A stretch of 64,000 bases of DNA, from NCBI GenBank assembly GCA_963585895.1, contig OY757913.1, positions 105,958,618-106,022,617 of the forward strand, written 5' to 3'. The DNA is from Sepioteuthis lessoniana (lineage: Eukaryota; Mollusca; Cephalopoda; Myopsida; Loliginidae). The position numbers and the translations under genes are program-made. Below, in pieces: positions 1 through 10,857 of the stretch; the first letter of the stretch is position 1, and the number at the start of each line of letters is the position of its first letter. The notes beneath the pieces were generated by a model. It had not been told where the DNA came from, made no database searches, and worked only from the letters and a program-made list of their open reading frames with translations.

Positions 1-629
1 AAATTTCTTTATAGAATTTGACATATCTCTTAACCAATTTTATACTGTTTTCCATCTGAGGTGAATAGATTTTTTTTTAAATTAAAAAAAGTAAGTTCAA
101 AAGTGCGGAAGTTCCCAGAAGTCCCTGACAGAAAGTTGGAACTACGCATGCCTAAAAACAGACCTAAGAGCACGAAAACGAAACTCGTTCTCTTTCAGCA
201 CTGACCGTTGGATTGGAAGGACATGTTTTCAGCTGCTGCTGATGAGGAAACCATGTGCCGACTAAGCAGCAGACTGGTTCACTATTCCAGTGGTAGCAGC
301 CGATATTAAAAGCATGAAATGGACTTATCAAGCCACAACTAAAAATACCAAATTTTGTCACAGCTCCGAAAAGGACTAGTGAATTTCAACGCCTGATTTG
401 GGAGAAACGATGGTTCTAAAATAGTCCAAGAAGACATTCCTCGCTACAGAATAGCTGTGCGAAAATCCAAATGAAATAAATTTGAAATCGAATGGATAAA
501 TTCTCTTTCCACCTCTTTCCTTTCTTCCTTTGCAGCCTTCACTGAGAAGGAGACTCAAGAGAATTAATATGTAGTAAGAAAAATCTAAGGAATTCAGATA
601 TCATATAAAACAACGGTCAAATATTCTAT
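1..629. other. Unassigned AT-rich sequence
   Basis: No gene, RNA or repeat recognised. Short open frames on the minus strand (164-361, 376-558) have no recognisable domain. A segment near 110-160 shares a few short words (GTTCCCAGAA, CGCATGCCT) with 50520-50565, so part may be an old low-copy repeat. Bases 626-629 (CTAT) are the left target duplication of the next feature. Confidence 0.5.
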
Positions 630-1180
630 TGTAATATATTAACGCGACCTGTGTGTGTGAATACGGCGGATATTGTTGACAGATAGATTGATAAGACCGG
701 CGTGAACACTGAAATGTCATCATGTCCACAGGTGCTGTGAATGGGGTGGACGTTGAAACAGGTGCATCCAGTCGAAGATATCGGAATATAACCTTGACCT
801 GTGGATGTGGTTGAATTCGGTGATAGTGGCAGATGCATACGCCCACAGAACCGGGCTTAGGCAAATAGCCAATGGGAAGCAGACAACATAACCAATCAAA
901 AGCAAGAAAGTCAGACGTGAGCATAACCATGCTTAACGAAAAAGAGGAATTGCTGCAGGTCCCGTGAGAGTTGTAGACTATGTAAGTTCCCGAATTTCGG
1001 CTAACGTCAGTTGTTCACTGGCTCTTCCGTCTCCCGACAATTCCTCCATGGGTGCGAACTCTCTGCGATTGCTTTTCTTCTCCACACACGTATCATCGCC
1101 AAAAATTAAAATATAATCTTATATCTTTATATACATACGTGTTCCTCATTGTTAATAACGACACAGTATATTATACAACA
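630..1180 (+). mobile_element. Solo LTR, family 1 (551 bp)
   Basis: The segment starts TGTAATATATT and ends TATACAACA, the TGT...ACA form typical of LTR retrotransposons. It is flanked by an exact 4-bp target duplication, CTAT at 626-629 and 1181-1184. The second copy at 33986-34489 starts TGTAACATATT and also ends TATACAACA. The two share an internal box, GGTGCATCCAGTCGAAGA, at about 761 here and 34029 there. No primer-binding site, gag or pol sequence adjoins it, so this is a solo LTR left by recombination. A Ty3/Gypsy-type parent is plausible from the ends and TSD length but unproven. Sense strand is assumed from the start/end convention. Confidence 0.75.
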
Positions 1181-1184
1181 CTAT

Positions 1185-1654
1185 AATCCAATACTTCTCC
1201 ATATCTTAATGATAGGATTTTATTTGGCATGGTGGCTAACGGGCTGGATTGCGACATTGTAGTCAGTGAGTTTGAACACCAGCTGTACAAGAACGCTTCA
1301 CTCCTAGTGCATAAGTTTGATTTGTTTTGATCAGTTTGTTTAATGGCATATCATGTCCTCATGGGAAAGATCATGCTGAAATTTTATTTGTTAATATTTA
1401 ATTGCAAGAATTACATTTTCAAGAATCCATTGTATTTTAATTATTTTTTTAATTGTCTTTCATCATTTGCATGCACATATTTGTATGGTTTCAAGTATTC
1501 CTATCCGATACTAATAGTTCATACACCATTATATATGGTTTCAAATATCCCTATTTAATGCTGATAATTTTTATACAATAACACATGGCATTGAATATCC
1601 CTATCAAATACTATTAAGTTATATAAAATTATATAAGGTATCGATTTTGTTTTT
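1185..1654. other. Mostly unassigned; possible SINE-C head near 1217-1295
   Basis: Bases 1217-1295 look like a SINE-C head: a GTGGCTAACGG A-box-like word, then TGCGACATTGTAGTCAGTGAG and a B-box-like GAGTTTGAACACC. The body is missing. The rest is AT-rich with nothing recognised. Confidence 0.35.
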
Positions 1655-1880
1655 TGTTTGATAGCGTATCAACCTTAATGGGTTGTTTAATAGCAAAACC
1701 ATCCTCATATAAGAACAGTAGTGATACTATTTAACCCATAGAATGAGGGATAATATGGTCATTCCTTTACAAATGTATTCACTCAAAGCAGAGCATAATA
1801 GCGCCACTGGAGTTCGAACTCACATTTTTCGAGACCACAGTCCAGCTCTTTAGCCATTACATCATGGGCACTTCGATAAC
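1655..1880 (-). mobile_element. SINE-C copy
   Basis: On the minus strand a tRNA-like head (TGATGTAATGGCTAAAG; B-box-like GAGTTCGAACTCC) is followed by the SINE-C body (GCGCTATT, then a diverged AACCCATAG/ATAGT section) and the tail GGTTGATACGC. SINE-C consensus order is: head, CGCTATTACGTTCAC, CCCTTGGGAAAGGTATGAA, CTCCCAGCTATGGGTTAAATAG, CACTACTGTT, then TTTGGCATTAAATAACC and GGTTGATATGCCATTAAAC. This copy is clearly diverged from that order of blocks. Confidence 0.65.
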
Positions 1881-3610
1881 AGGATTTTTTTTAGTTTAAT
1901 ACTGGGTAGATATCAATTGTTATACCTGATGCTAAACGATATAAGTAGTCACGTCCATATTTGCCAAGAACCTATATTAGCATGAGTATATCCGTGATAT
2001 ACAAACATCGAACACAATTGAAGGGAAAAGAAGATAAATATATGTTTGAATCTTTTTGAAATTAGCATTTCATATACATAATATAATATTTCTGGTATTA
2101 GGAATAAGGAAGTAATAAACTGGTACCTACAACTAGAAATATACACATTGTTTCATGAACAAGAAGTATGGGAAAAGGTTTAAAGATACTAAAAAACTTA
2201 CTTGATAAGAAATAGTAAACAAGCTACGTAACTTTACTCTTTCCAGAAATGGCCTGAGAACATCTCTTCTGTTCGAATAACGACGAAAAAGAGGTAGAGA
2301 ATGGGTTTCTGAAACTGATATATGACAACTCACGATACTCAAAAGACACGTATGTTTTCTAAAGAAGATAATCATTTATTATCTTCTGTTGGATTCTTTT
2401 GAAACAGATGGACGTAAAATCGTCATTTTTGTTTATGGATTTTCCCTGTTTATTCCGGTAAAAATTGGCTTATGACAAATAGGAGTGAAAGCATTTAAGG
2501 TCGTTTTGCAACTGTCCTCAAATGCAACTGCTTGTTGAACTTTCTATTCGGAAGACCTATCTTTGGATTAACACCAGAGGAAACGTACGGTCAGATTACC
2601 AACGCTGAATTCAGTGAAAAACAGAACAACAGAACTCTAACAATAGCGATAAGGATTTTACCACTTCTAGCTATAATATCCCGTATATGTTTATAGGAAA
2701 GAAAAAAAACGCATTTTATATCATCAGATACGGTTCTTTTTTTCGAGGGACTGATTAATTTTTTTTAGGTTTCAAGAAATCTGAACCAAATGTATTGATT
2801 TGTGAGAAGAATATGTGGGATACCGTGTGAATTTTATGCGACTAGATTATTTACTTCTTAGTAAGGCCTCGAACTATTCAGCACTTTCCGTACAGCAAAA
2901 CTAGCGATTATTTTCTTTTTATTAATAACTGCTCAGGCATCGGATAGCAAAGCAAATTTTGAAATCATTCGCTCAACCCTCTGAAAAAATATATATATAT
3001 ATAAACGTCCTACTTGTTTTAGGAGGAAGCATCTCACAAAGAAAAGATGTTTTATTTTGTACTAACATTTCCTGGAGTTTCAAAGTTACATTTTAAAAAT
3101 GACGAAAAAAAAAAGCTGATATTCGTTTTTATTTTTGAAGTATGCGATATTATTGCTCTGACTTGAATGAGCTCAGAGAAGTAGGGAATAGGAATCATGC
3201 TAAGCTAAAGAGAAAGAAAAAAAATGAGTTATAAAAATCGAAGAACCTCTCAGGTAAAGAAAATTGATGAATATTCTTTATATGTGACTTATATTTTGTT
3301 GCATCCAACTTTTTATCAATCTGATAATATGCATTAGTTTATTTATAGGGTTAGTTTGCTCTGTAGGTAGAATAAGGTTTTAACCTGGGTTAACCTCAAT
3401 ATGCTTCTGTAAAAGAGATAATATACCAGTTGTATTCAAAAGGTAAAGAGACTAAAGATGGATTTACCAAGATAGTTATGAACGATGAATAAAACATCAG
3501 TTTTCTTCAAAATACTAAAAAAAAAAGTAAAAAAATCTAAAGATATTGTCAAATACAACTGGAGTTTACTGTTAGTGTTTCTGATACTTTCACCAGCAAA
3601 AAATACCTAA
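1881..3610. other. Unassigned AT-rich sequence
   Basis: Nothing coding is recognised; there are short A/T runs and a small (TA)n at 2990-3003. Minus-strand open frames at 1949-2146 and 2133-2375 show no domain and lie in DNA of ordinary composition. I treat it as spacer or very old repeat. Confidence 0.5.
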
Positions 3611-3935
3611 TATTGGTCCAGTTGGCTGGGGCTGTAGAATACACCGACTGCCTCTCTTCAGAGAGGGTAAGATCCCCCTCCAACGAGCGTGCTGATTATG
3701 ACACTAAACAATCTGATGGTGAGCCTTCAGTAATACTGGAGTTTTGGGGAATGCAGAGCACCCCTTGATTACCATCGCTCGCAGTTCCACTCTGACCCAG
3801 AGTGGTAGCACTGGATTTGGTCCTATCTATAGGTCAAATAGAACTAAACTGCTTACTTATACTAAACTAAATTGCTTGAAATCGAACTGTTTTAGATAGA
3901 ACTATACTGTATACTTATGCTACAAGAATTTTTTG
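3611..3935 (+). mobile_element. CTE copy, head plus part of body
   Basis: CTE is defined here by a head reading roughly GGCCCAGTTGGCTGGGGC, then TGTAGAATACACCGACTG, TCTGATGGTGAGGTTCCAGT, GGAGCTTTGGGGAATGC, CCGGAGTGGTAGCACCTGAT. The body is a repeated AT-rich module (CTTATGCTAAACTGAATTGT, TTGAAATAGAACTG). This copy has the full head and two body modules, then stops at about 3935 without the usual (CCAAA)n tail. It abuts the RTE 3' end. Confidence 0.75.
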
Positions 3936-3942
3936 CAATTCC

Positions 3943-4415
3943 ATCATCATCATCATCATGTGCTGCTAGCACGGATATCCCTGACCCTCTCTCGCCACTT
4001 CTCCCTATCGTTCATCGCCTCTGGCAGGTCTTCAAGGCAACATCCCGTATCCTCACATAGCTGCTGTATGTATATTCGTGCTGGTCGTCCTGCTTTTGCT
4101 CGGCCATATGCGGGGGTCCATAGGAGTACATCACTGATGAGCTCGTCTCTGCTTCTCCAGCAGTGTCCTGCATGTCTGGTTCGTCTAATTTGGATAGTTT
4201 TCGTGATGGGAGGCAGGTGGCCGTATAGTTGGTGCCTTGTGGAGTGTTGCCTCCAGGACTTGTTCAATATTGCTTGCAACATTCTTGTGTAATTGCCGTC
4301 TAGCTTTTCCTCCAGCCGTTTTGCTAGTGTCCAAGTAGTGCATCCATACAGCAGTATCGACACCACCGCTGCCTGGAAGAAACAGCGTTTCATTTTATCG
4401 GTCTCGTCGTTAAAT
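3943..4415 (-). mobile_element. RTE-like LINE, 3' (C-terminal) fragment
   Basis: The minus-strand frame encodes the C-terminal segment of an RTE-type reverse transcriptase ORF. Landmarks in order are FFQAAVVSILLYGCTTWTL, LDGNYTRML, NKSWRQH, QLYGHLPPI, RHAGHCWRSRDEL, DVLLWTP, GRAKAGRPA, YIQQLCEDTGC, EAMNDREKWRERV. The ORF stops in a (CAT)n/(ATG)n tract at 3943-3960, the short tandem tail usual for RTE elements. The frame is open across the fragment, so the copy is fairly young. It carries only the region after the RT catalytic core and is 5'-truncated near 4415. It could be annotated as a generic LINE in other schemes; I am confident of the family relation and less so of the exact clade name. 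Confidence 0.85.
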
Positions 4416-4529
4416 GACCCAAAAACGATTGATACGCAATAAATCAAAACAACCAACTCACCAACCAATACCTAATACTAGATTTATCATATGAGGAATA
4501 GTTTGTTGACTAAACTGCTGTTTTTTTTT

Positions 4530-4535
<6 letters not shown>
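4416..4535. other. Spacer between RTE fragment and (TA)n
   Basis: Short AT-rich spacer with nothing recognised. Confidence 0.5.

Positions 4536-4601
<66 letters not shown>
4536..4601. repeat. (TA)n microsatellite
   Basis: About 33 uninterrupted TA units. Confidence 0.97.
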
Positions 4602-4604
<3 letters not shown>

Positions 4605-5077
4605 ATAGAACATTATAGACATTTCTTTTTACCGAAAACACAACAATATTAGAAAAACAAAATAACAAGCCAAAATTGCTGATTTCCAGGTGATACATAT
4701 TACAAATATACGACCCAAACTTAATAGAATTATTTTTGAAGCCTGTGCTAATGTATGTAAATGTGTATAGCTACTGACGCTATTTAGAGAAACACATTTT
4801 AAAAGATAAACGCTACACAATACATCAGTATAAACGTTCATTCTTACAAATCAGTAATGTACATACAAAAGTTACATCATTTTTTTTAATACATCCTCTC
4901 CAAATGATGGACCAAAGTTGGACAGAAAGTACTTGGGAAATAATTAATTATGGTAGGTTTATTTGCCAATTCCCGCCAAATATCATGAGATCGATACGGC
5001 AACTCGAAAGGATGAAAAACATATGTAGAGAAAAATATCTAAAATGCTTAATCAAATATGTATCAATGAAGAAATGG
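4602..5077. other. Unassigned AT-rich sequence
   Basis: No recognisable gene or repeat. The open frame beginning at 4904 runs through this DNA into the following LINE only by chance. Confidence 0.45.
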
Positions 5078-5125
<48 letters not shown>

Positions 5126-5126
5126 A
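5078..5126. repeat. (CT)n(TA)n compound microsatellite
   Basis: A (TC)n run passes directly into (TA)n. It marks the 5' truncation point of the LINE that follows. Confidence 0.95.
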
Positions 5127-5128
5127 AG

Positions 5129-6960
5129 ATAAAGAGTATCATTACAGGGTGTACAATGTCTGCTGTCCTATTTTCATTGACTATGAACATGCTTGTAAAA
5201 GCGGCAGAGATGGAATGCCGAGGCTATTTGTCTAGATCAGGAGTCCGCCAATCACCAATAAGGGCTTACATGAATGATTTAACCGTGACGACGACATCTG
5301 TCATGGAAGGTAGATGGCTCTTAAAGGGTCTCGAGAGAAATATGACCTGGGCTAGAATGTATTTCAAGCCAGCAAAATCCAGGTCACTAGTATTAAAAAA
5401 AAAACAAGCTCATGGAGAAAGTCCGATTTACAGTCGCAGGAGAAACAATACCTACTCTGAGCGAAAAGCCTATAAAGAGCTTGGGCAAGACTTTCGACAG
5501 TAGTCTGAAGGATACAGCCGCAAAACAGAAGACTATAAAAGATCTTGAGGAGTGGCTAACGAAGATCGACAAATCTGGATTGCCTGGTCGATTTAAGGCA
5601 TGGTTATTCCAGCACGCAGTTTTGCCCCGGATATTGTGGCCATTGCTCGTCTATGATATTCCGATTATCACCGTGGAATCGTTAGAAAGAGCAATAAGTA
5701 ATCGTTTGAGAAGGTGGCTAGACTTGCCGAAATGCTTAAGTGGTGCGGCTCTCTACAGGAACAGCAACGCGTTGCATCTCCCCTGCAGCAGTCTCGTGGA
5801 AGAATTTAAAATCACAAAGACAAGAGAACTACTGCAGTATACAGAGTCTGAAGATCCAAAGGTGGCTGCAGCAGGAATTCAGATAAGATCTGGCAGAAAG
5901 TGGAGTGCGAAGAGAGAGTTGCAAGTGGCGGAGGAGAGGCTTAGGCATAAAGCTATGTTAGGGTCGATAGCTAAAGGCAGAGCGGGATTGGGGTTTTTCC
6001 CCTCGACGCATACCAACAGTGCCAAAGGGAAAGAAAGACGCCAACTCATCCTAGAAGAAGTCCGTGAGGGCGTAGAAGAAGGGCGTTACGGTAAAATGGT
6101 CGGTCTAAGTCAGTAATGAGCTTGGTCAAGATGGGAGTATGTAGAGAAAAGAAAGGTTTAATGGTCAGATTGTTGGCGGTCGGATTTTAGCGAGATTCGA
6201 TTTCTCATTAAATCAGTGTATGATGTGTTACCGCGCCCAACGAACCTGCACATATGGAGGAAGAGAGAGACCCCCAATTGTCAACTATGTATTAGGAAAG
6301 GATCTTTACAACATATCCTTAGTTATGGCCCAAAAGCTTTGGGTGATTGACGGTACCGTTGGCGTCACGATCAAGCTCTCAAGGTAATTGCGAATGAGGT
6401 GACTAAAGCTGTGAGGGCTAGTAATCATCAACCAGGAAAGAAATTGAAGCAGATCAACTTCGTAAAAGCAGGAGAGAAGATACAGAGAAAGAGGAGAGAG
6501 AAAACGAACGTGTTATCTTCCGCGGGCGATTGGCAGTTGATAGTGGATCTGGAGACTCAGCTGAAGTTCCCCAGACACATAGCTGTAAAAATCGCTAAGA
6601 CCGGACGTGATATTGCACTCTGATAACACAAAGCAGTGCATTATTTGGGATCTGACTGTGTCATGGGAGGAATATATTATTCTCGCTAATGAGAGGAAGA
6701 GGTCCAAATACCAAGAACAGGTAGAACAATGTCAACAAAAGTCATGGAAGATACATTATGACCCCGTAGTAGTTGGTTGTAGGGGCTTTGCTGGACAGTC
6801 TTTGGGCAGAGCCCCAGCAAAAATTGGTATAGTCGGGGCAGCTAGAGTGAGGGCGCTGAAGGACATTACCAACACAGTTCTGAAGGCGTCAATGTGGATT
6901 TGGCTTAAGAGATCAGAGCCATGGAAAAAATTAAGAGAACGATAGAGGAGCCTAAGAATT
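5129..6960 (+). pseudogene. REL-endonuclease LINE (R2/NeSL-like), decayed 3' half of pol
   Basis: This is the end of a non-LTR retrotransposon pol ORF in at least four frame segments. First comes the RT palm with GCTMSAVLF and motif C as YMND (codons 5267-5278), where the second Asp is preserved but the first is Asn. A slip in the A-run at about 5395-5405 moves the frame to the RT-thumb region (KSGLPGRFKAWLFQH, LPRILWPLLVY, RRWLDLP, AALY, TGRKW-like SGRKW, GRAGLGFFP; 5412-6116). After degraded sequence comes a zinc-knuckle remnant NLHIW...CQLC...H (6240-6320) that has lost its last Cys, with a stop just after. Next are a spacer (FVKAGEK, SSAGDWQL; 6399-6590) and, in a new frame, an intact REL endonuclease signature RPDVIL (RPD at 6598-6606) x14 D (6649-6651) LTVSWEE. 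The C-terminus is VGCRGFAGQSLGR, GIVGAARVRALKDI, WIWLKRSEPW. It is 5'-truncated at 5126 and cannot encode a functional protein. Clade placement (R2/NeSL/Hero group) is from memory of the family. Confidence 0.88.
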
Positions 6961-8215
6961 AAGACTAGGAAACATATTACACATTATAAGATTAAGTTAG
7001 GGTGGTTGGAATGTCAGGGGGAGGGATTGAGAACTATTGGCGTTTGCGAGGGGGAGGATGGATATTTAAGCGTCCGTTTTTTTTTTTTTTTGTTTTTTTT
7101 GGGTTTTTTGTTTTGTTTTTTTTTTTTTGTTCTCTGACACTGGTTACGGTCCGCTACTAATTTAAGGTTTTAATAAGTTTATTTGCCAGTGCCCACTAGT
7201 AGTTTAAGTTAATTGATTGAAACCTAATTGCAAATAGTTCATGGGACGAAGGCGGGGGACTGAAGATAGGTTTGTAATAGTAATAAGTTAGAATGTAAGG
7301 AGTTGAATGGAGTAGCGTTTTTTTTTTTTGTTTTTTGTTTTGAGAAATATGCAGTAGATTGGGAATATGAGCATAGATTACTGATAAACGGGGAGGGAGA
7401 TCTAGGCAAATACGTATGGGTTAATCTGTAGCAAATGATTTCGGGAGCCAAATGAATGGGAGTTTTTCCTTCTTTTTTTTTTTTGCTTCGAATAAGGGTA
7501 TAAGGTAAAAGTTAAAGACTGACTGAATAGTTTGAGTAGGGGCTTATTTAATGTTAGTTTGGAAGTATTAGTATAGGATAGATTTGGAGGGGGATTTGTG
7601 TAAGTCTTGTTAAGTGTAAATCATGGACGTGGACGAGTATTAAAAATACCTTCTTACCTCGGTACCGAATCCGGAAGTAGTCAGCCAAGGTATTTGTTGC
7701 ACGCCCCACCTTACGTGTGGCACAAGGTCTTTTTTCGGTGGTTCTGGATGCTTACGGCCCCGTCGGCATTCCGCTTATTAGGGGCGATTAACCCAACCAC
7801 CCCTAAGGGAGTAAAAGCCTGGGGAGAAGTCCCCCTGAGGCCGAAGGAATTCCCCAGGCACCGATACACACTCGGTCAGATCCGTGCCTCGACAACACGG
7901 CCGGCCAAAGCGCTACCCAGCACCTGGAGAGGTCCAGTCCAAAATCAATCTGTCGCCCAAATGATTTGGACCGGGGCTGAAGTAGTCAGCCAAAACCAGA
8001 TGAGTTAAAGATGGTATCATATATAGTAGAGGAGTTTGGAATGCACGTCGCGATCAAGGAGGCGGCTTGGCTCTTCCAGAGTCATGCCGAGGGTTCTGTC
8101 GGAGCCGATATGATGCAAAAATAACCTGAAATCGGCAATGAAGACAGTTGCATCACTGAAGCCCTCCTTGATGCATCTAGGATGTATGATTGAAATAAAT
8201 AAAGATGGAAATGAT
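6961..8215 (+). other. Possible LINE 3' UTR, then GC-richer unassigned segment
   Basis: After the pol stop the sequence is T/G-rich with long T runs at 7077-7130, 7318-7345 and 7470-7485. From 7600 to 8000 it becomes clearly more GC-rich (CGGCCGGCC-containing). A 133-residue open frame at 7607-8008 has no recognised domain. The segment ends with AATAAATAAA at 8196-8206, a plausible polyadenylation signal, so 6961-8215 may be the 3' UTR of the preceding LINE. This is inferred from position only. Confidence 0.4.
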
Positions 8216-8805
8216 AAAGAATTTTAAAATACACTTAATAAATTGAAACGTGCTCAAATTATGAGTAAAAAAAAAGTGCTTCATTAACACAGATATCATA
8301 CGAGTTGCACTCGAAAGTGTGATTACTAGTTCATCCTTATTTCCCTGGAACGGCTCAGCATATCTTGCTTGGATGTTTTGTGAGGTACGAAGTAGGAGGC
8401 CGTACAGCTATTGTTTTATGGGATGTTTTATACGTTCTTAATTGAACTACTACATACGGACACACCAGTGTTAGTCGACTAAAGAAAGGCTTATATACAT
8501 CAGGATAACGGATGCAGTCTAGTGAACCCGTCAGAAACAATTACTGGTCGATACAGATGGAGAAAGCGATAGTCCAGCATGATTTGATGATTTAAAACAT
8601 ATCGAAACCAAAGTTGTAAGTAGATATTAATGGGCAATGAATAAAACTTATTTTAAAAAAAGTAATTTTGGGGTTCAACCCAATTATTCCAATTATTTTG
8701 CCATTGGCCAAAATATCTCAGAAACTCCACATATATGGTGTAACTCTTCGGTCTCATATATATTTTAGTGTCCTATATGCCTACAAGTCTTACCCTGAAG
8801 CTAAA
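8216..8805. other. Unassigned AT-rich sequence
   Basis: No domain, RNA or repeat recognised. Confidence 0.45.
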
Positions 8806-9150
8806 TTGGCCCAATCGGCTGGAGTTGTAGGATACACAGACTGCATCTCCTCAGAGGAATAAGATCTACCCCATAACGGGTGGCCTGTTGAGAAACTGAA
8901 ACAATCCGATGACAAGGCTTTAGTAATGCTGGATATTTAGGGAATGCAGTGTCCCTTTTCATTCCCCTCACTCCAAGATCAACTCTTGCCCGGAGTGGTA
9001 GCACATGATAAGGTCTTGTATATTGGTCAAAGAGAACTGTTGGACATTTAAACTGTGTACTTTGACATTTAAAAAGTATGTTATGCTAAACGGAATTGTT
9101 TGAAATAGAACTGTTTAATCATTTACCTGTGTTCAAACAAATGAGCTCTG
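8806..9150 (+). mobile_element. CTE copy, head plus body
   Basis: The head starts at GGCCCAATCGGCTGGAG (about 8808). Both the GTAGGATACACAGACTGCAT and CCGGAGTGGTAGCAC blocks are recognisable. Body modules (GTATGTTATGCTAAACGGAA, TTGAAATAGAACTG) follow. The tail is absent. Confidence 0.75.
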
Positions 9151-9197
9151 GCCCGTTAAAAAACAATGTAGCCTAAAAGGTCTTCCCTATTTAATAT

Positions 9198-9200
<3 letters not shown>

Positions 9201-9254
<54 letters not shown>
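9201..9254. repeat. (TA)n microsatellite
   Basis: Pure alternating tract of about 54 bp. Confidence 0.95.
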
Positions 9255-9256
<2 letters not shown>

Positions 9257-9307
9257 CATATTTTGGAATTAAAGAACCCATTAGGTTCGATAAGGCATGC
9301 AATACAG

Positions 9308-9310
<3 letters not shown>

Positions 9311-9376
<66 letters not shown>
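9311..9376. repeat. (TA)n microsatellite
   Basis: Pure alternating tract of about 66 bp, only 56 bp from the previous one. Confidence 0.95.
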
Positions 9377-9378
<2 letters not shown>

Positions 9379-9915
9379 TTTCAAAAAAGAAAGTGAAGAC
9401 TAGAAGTCCGAAGAGCCAACCAGCCGAATGTTAATTAATTGAAATATTTCTCATAATTGAACTTAATACTTTTCCACAAACTATTGGATGACTATAAAAT
9501 GTATAAAATTATCGTTTTTCATTCCATTTGCCTCGATGGAGTAACATTATTTTAAGGTGAGTAAATATCCCTCTTCTTCGATTATCGGTCGATTTATTCA
9601 TTAATCTAATTTTAAAATCTTACAAGAAGCCCATCAGGTGAATAAAACCTGAGAAAAATGAACAAACTAACAAAAAACTAATTAAAAAAAACTACTTTTT
9701 CGTATAAAATTCACAGAATATCGACAATTCGTGATCATTAATATACCAAGACTATTTCATTTCAACAGCAGTATGTACATTGATTAATTCTCCATCAATA
9801 ACTTTGTTAAGTTTTAGCTGTGTAATGGTTTGCAAGATCTATTAAGTGTTAGTGGTGAGTTGGATTTTTACAGAGGTGCTCCAGATTTCATGCCTGATGA
9901 CAAACAAAACAAAGT
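9377..9915. other. Unassigned AT-rich sequence
   Basis: Nothing recognised. The last bases (9916-9930) are the left target duplication of the next SINE. Confidence 0.45.
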
Positions 9916-9930
9916 TAAATAAATGCTTAT

Positions 9931-10222
9931 CTTATTTACCAAACCCTCCGCTCGGGCAGGATATGACACAAGGTAATTTTTTAAGCAGAGTTTAACAGGT
10001 TTGAATTCATAGTTTTCTTTCTCCTAGACGAGTTGACTCGACAAGGCTGAAGAAACCAGTCTGCCCAACTATTTACCCATAGCTGGAGGGAGAATAATTG
10101 GTTTCATACCTTTTCCAAGGGTATTAGTGCTATGTGAAATGCAATCAGTCTCGTCCAGGATTTGAACTCGTGTTGCTGTGTCCATTTCCTACGACGTTAA
10201 CCATTACACCACGGGCACCTCC
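9931..10222 (-). mobile_element. SINE-A, full length, perfect 15-bp TSD
   Basis: Read on the minus strand, SINE-A has a tRNA-like head GGTGCCCGTGGTGTAATGGT (A box), a B box GAGTTCAAATCC, then GCATTTCACATAGCACTAAT, CCCTTGG..AAGGTATG, CTCCAGCTATGGGTAAATAG, a GGCAACTAG/CTAGGAGAAGGAAA section, AATTCAAACCTGTTAAAC and the 3' end CCTGCCCGAGCGGAGGG. The target duplication TAAATAAATGCTTAT is present exactly at 9916-9930 and 10223-10237. That proves integration by a target-primed mechanism and fixes the element ends. No coding capacity. Confidence 0.92.
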
Positions 10223-10237
10223 TAAATAAATGCTTAT

Positions 10238-10857
10238 GTATACTGAAGTAATTTTGAGTGTTACGGTACTTGTCACTTATTTCCAATTTCAGTTACTTGT
10301 TTTGAGTAGAAGGATAATTCTATAAACAATAAAAGGAACCTGAATGAAAAAATATATTTGCAAACCTTAGAACTTTGGGTGAACTTCCAAAAAACAAGAA
10401 TATGATTTCGGTTTATCTGTTGAAATATGAATCATTGTATGCAAATGATACAACGAACTGAAAAGGTAAGCTAACAAAAATTCAAGCACGTGGAAGAAAG
10501 ACAAATCGACAGGTTCAATATATCTTTTAGTGGGTGAGGTTTACCAGGAAATGTTCAAATTAGGATCAGAGGGTTTTACCACTGTCATCAGTGATGGCCA
10601 TCTAATTTGTGATTGGGGCTGACTGAACGAGATGACCCCACCCTTCGAGATGGAAGTGTGGTTTGGATGTTCTCTGAGACCCTAATATACAAGGGTTAGC
10701 TGAAAAGCTCATAGGCTGAATAAGATCCCCTCTTGGAATGTCACCAAACGAGGTACACACAATTCTTTTTCAGTGTTACTGTGATTGGATCCCATTCTTC
10801 AAAAAAAAATAGCTGCAGGAGATATAACATCATCATATGAACTTTTCATACTAAATC
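10238..10857. other. Unassigned; possible DNA-transposon scrap at 10690-10810
   Basis: The stretch around 10690 (GGGTTAGCTGAAAAGCTCAT, then ATAAGATCCCCTCTTGG) reminded me of mariner-type 5' sequences. There is no transposase frame and no matching inverted end that I can see. The rest is unassigned. Confidence 0.25.

Noticed and set aside
3933-4292. ORF beginning with a His-rich run (MQFHHHHHH), and the similar one at 20101-20286
   Set aside because: The His codons are the (CAT)n tail of an RTE LINE read antisense; the real coding strand is the minus strand.
7607-8008. 133-codon ORF downstream of the REL LINE
   Set aside because: No motif recognised; it lies in a GC-richer segment where stops are rarer by chance, and it is better explained as a LINE 3' UTR.
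10690-10810. mariner-type transposon end
   Set aside because: Only a vague resemblance of one short stretch; no inverted end, TA duplication or transposase frame found.
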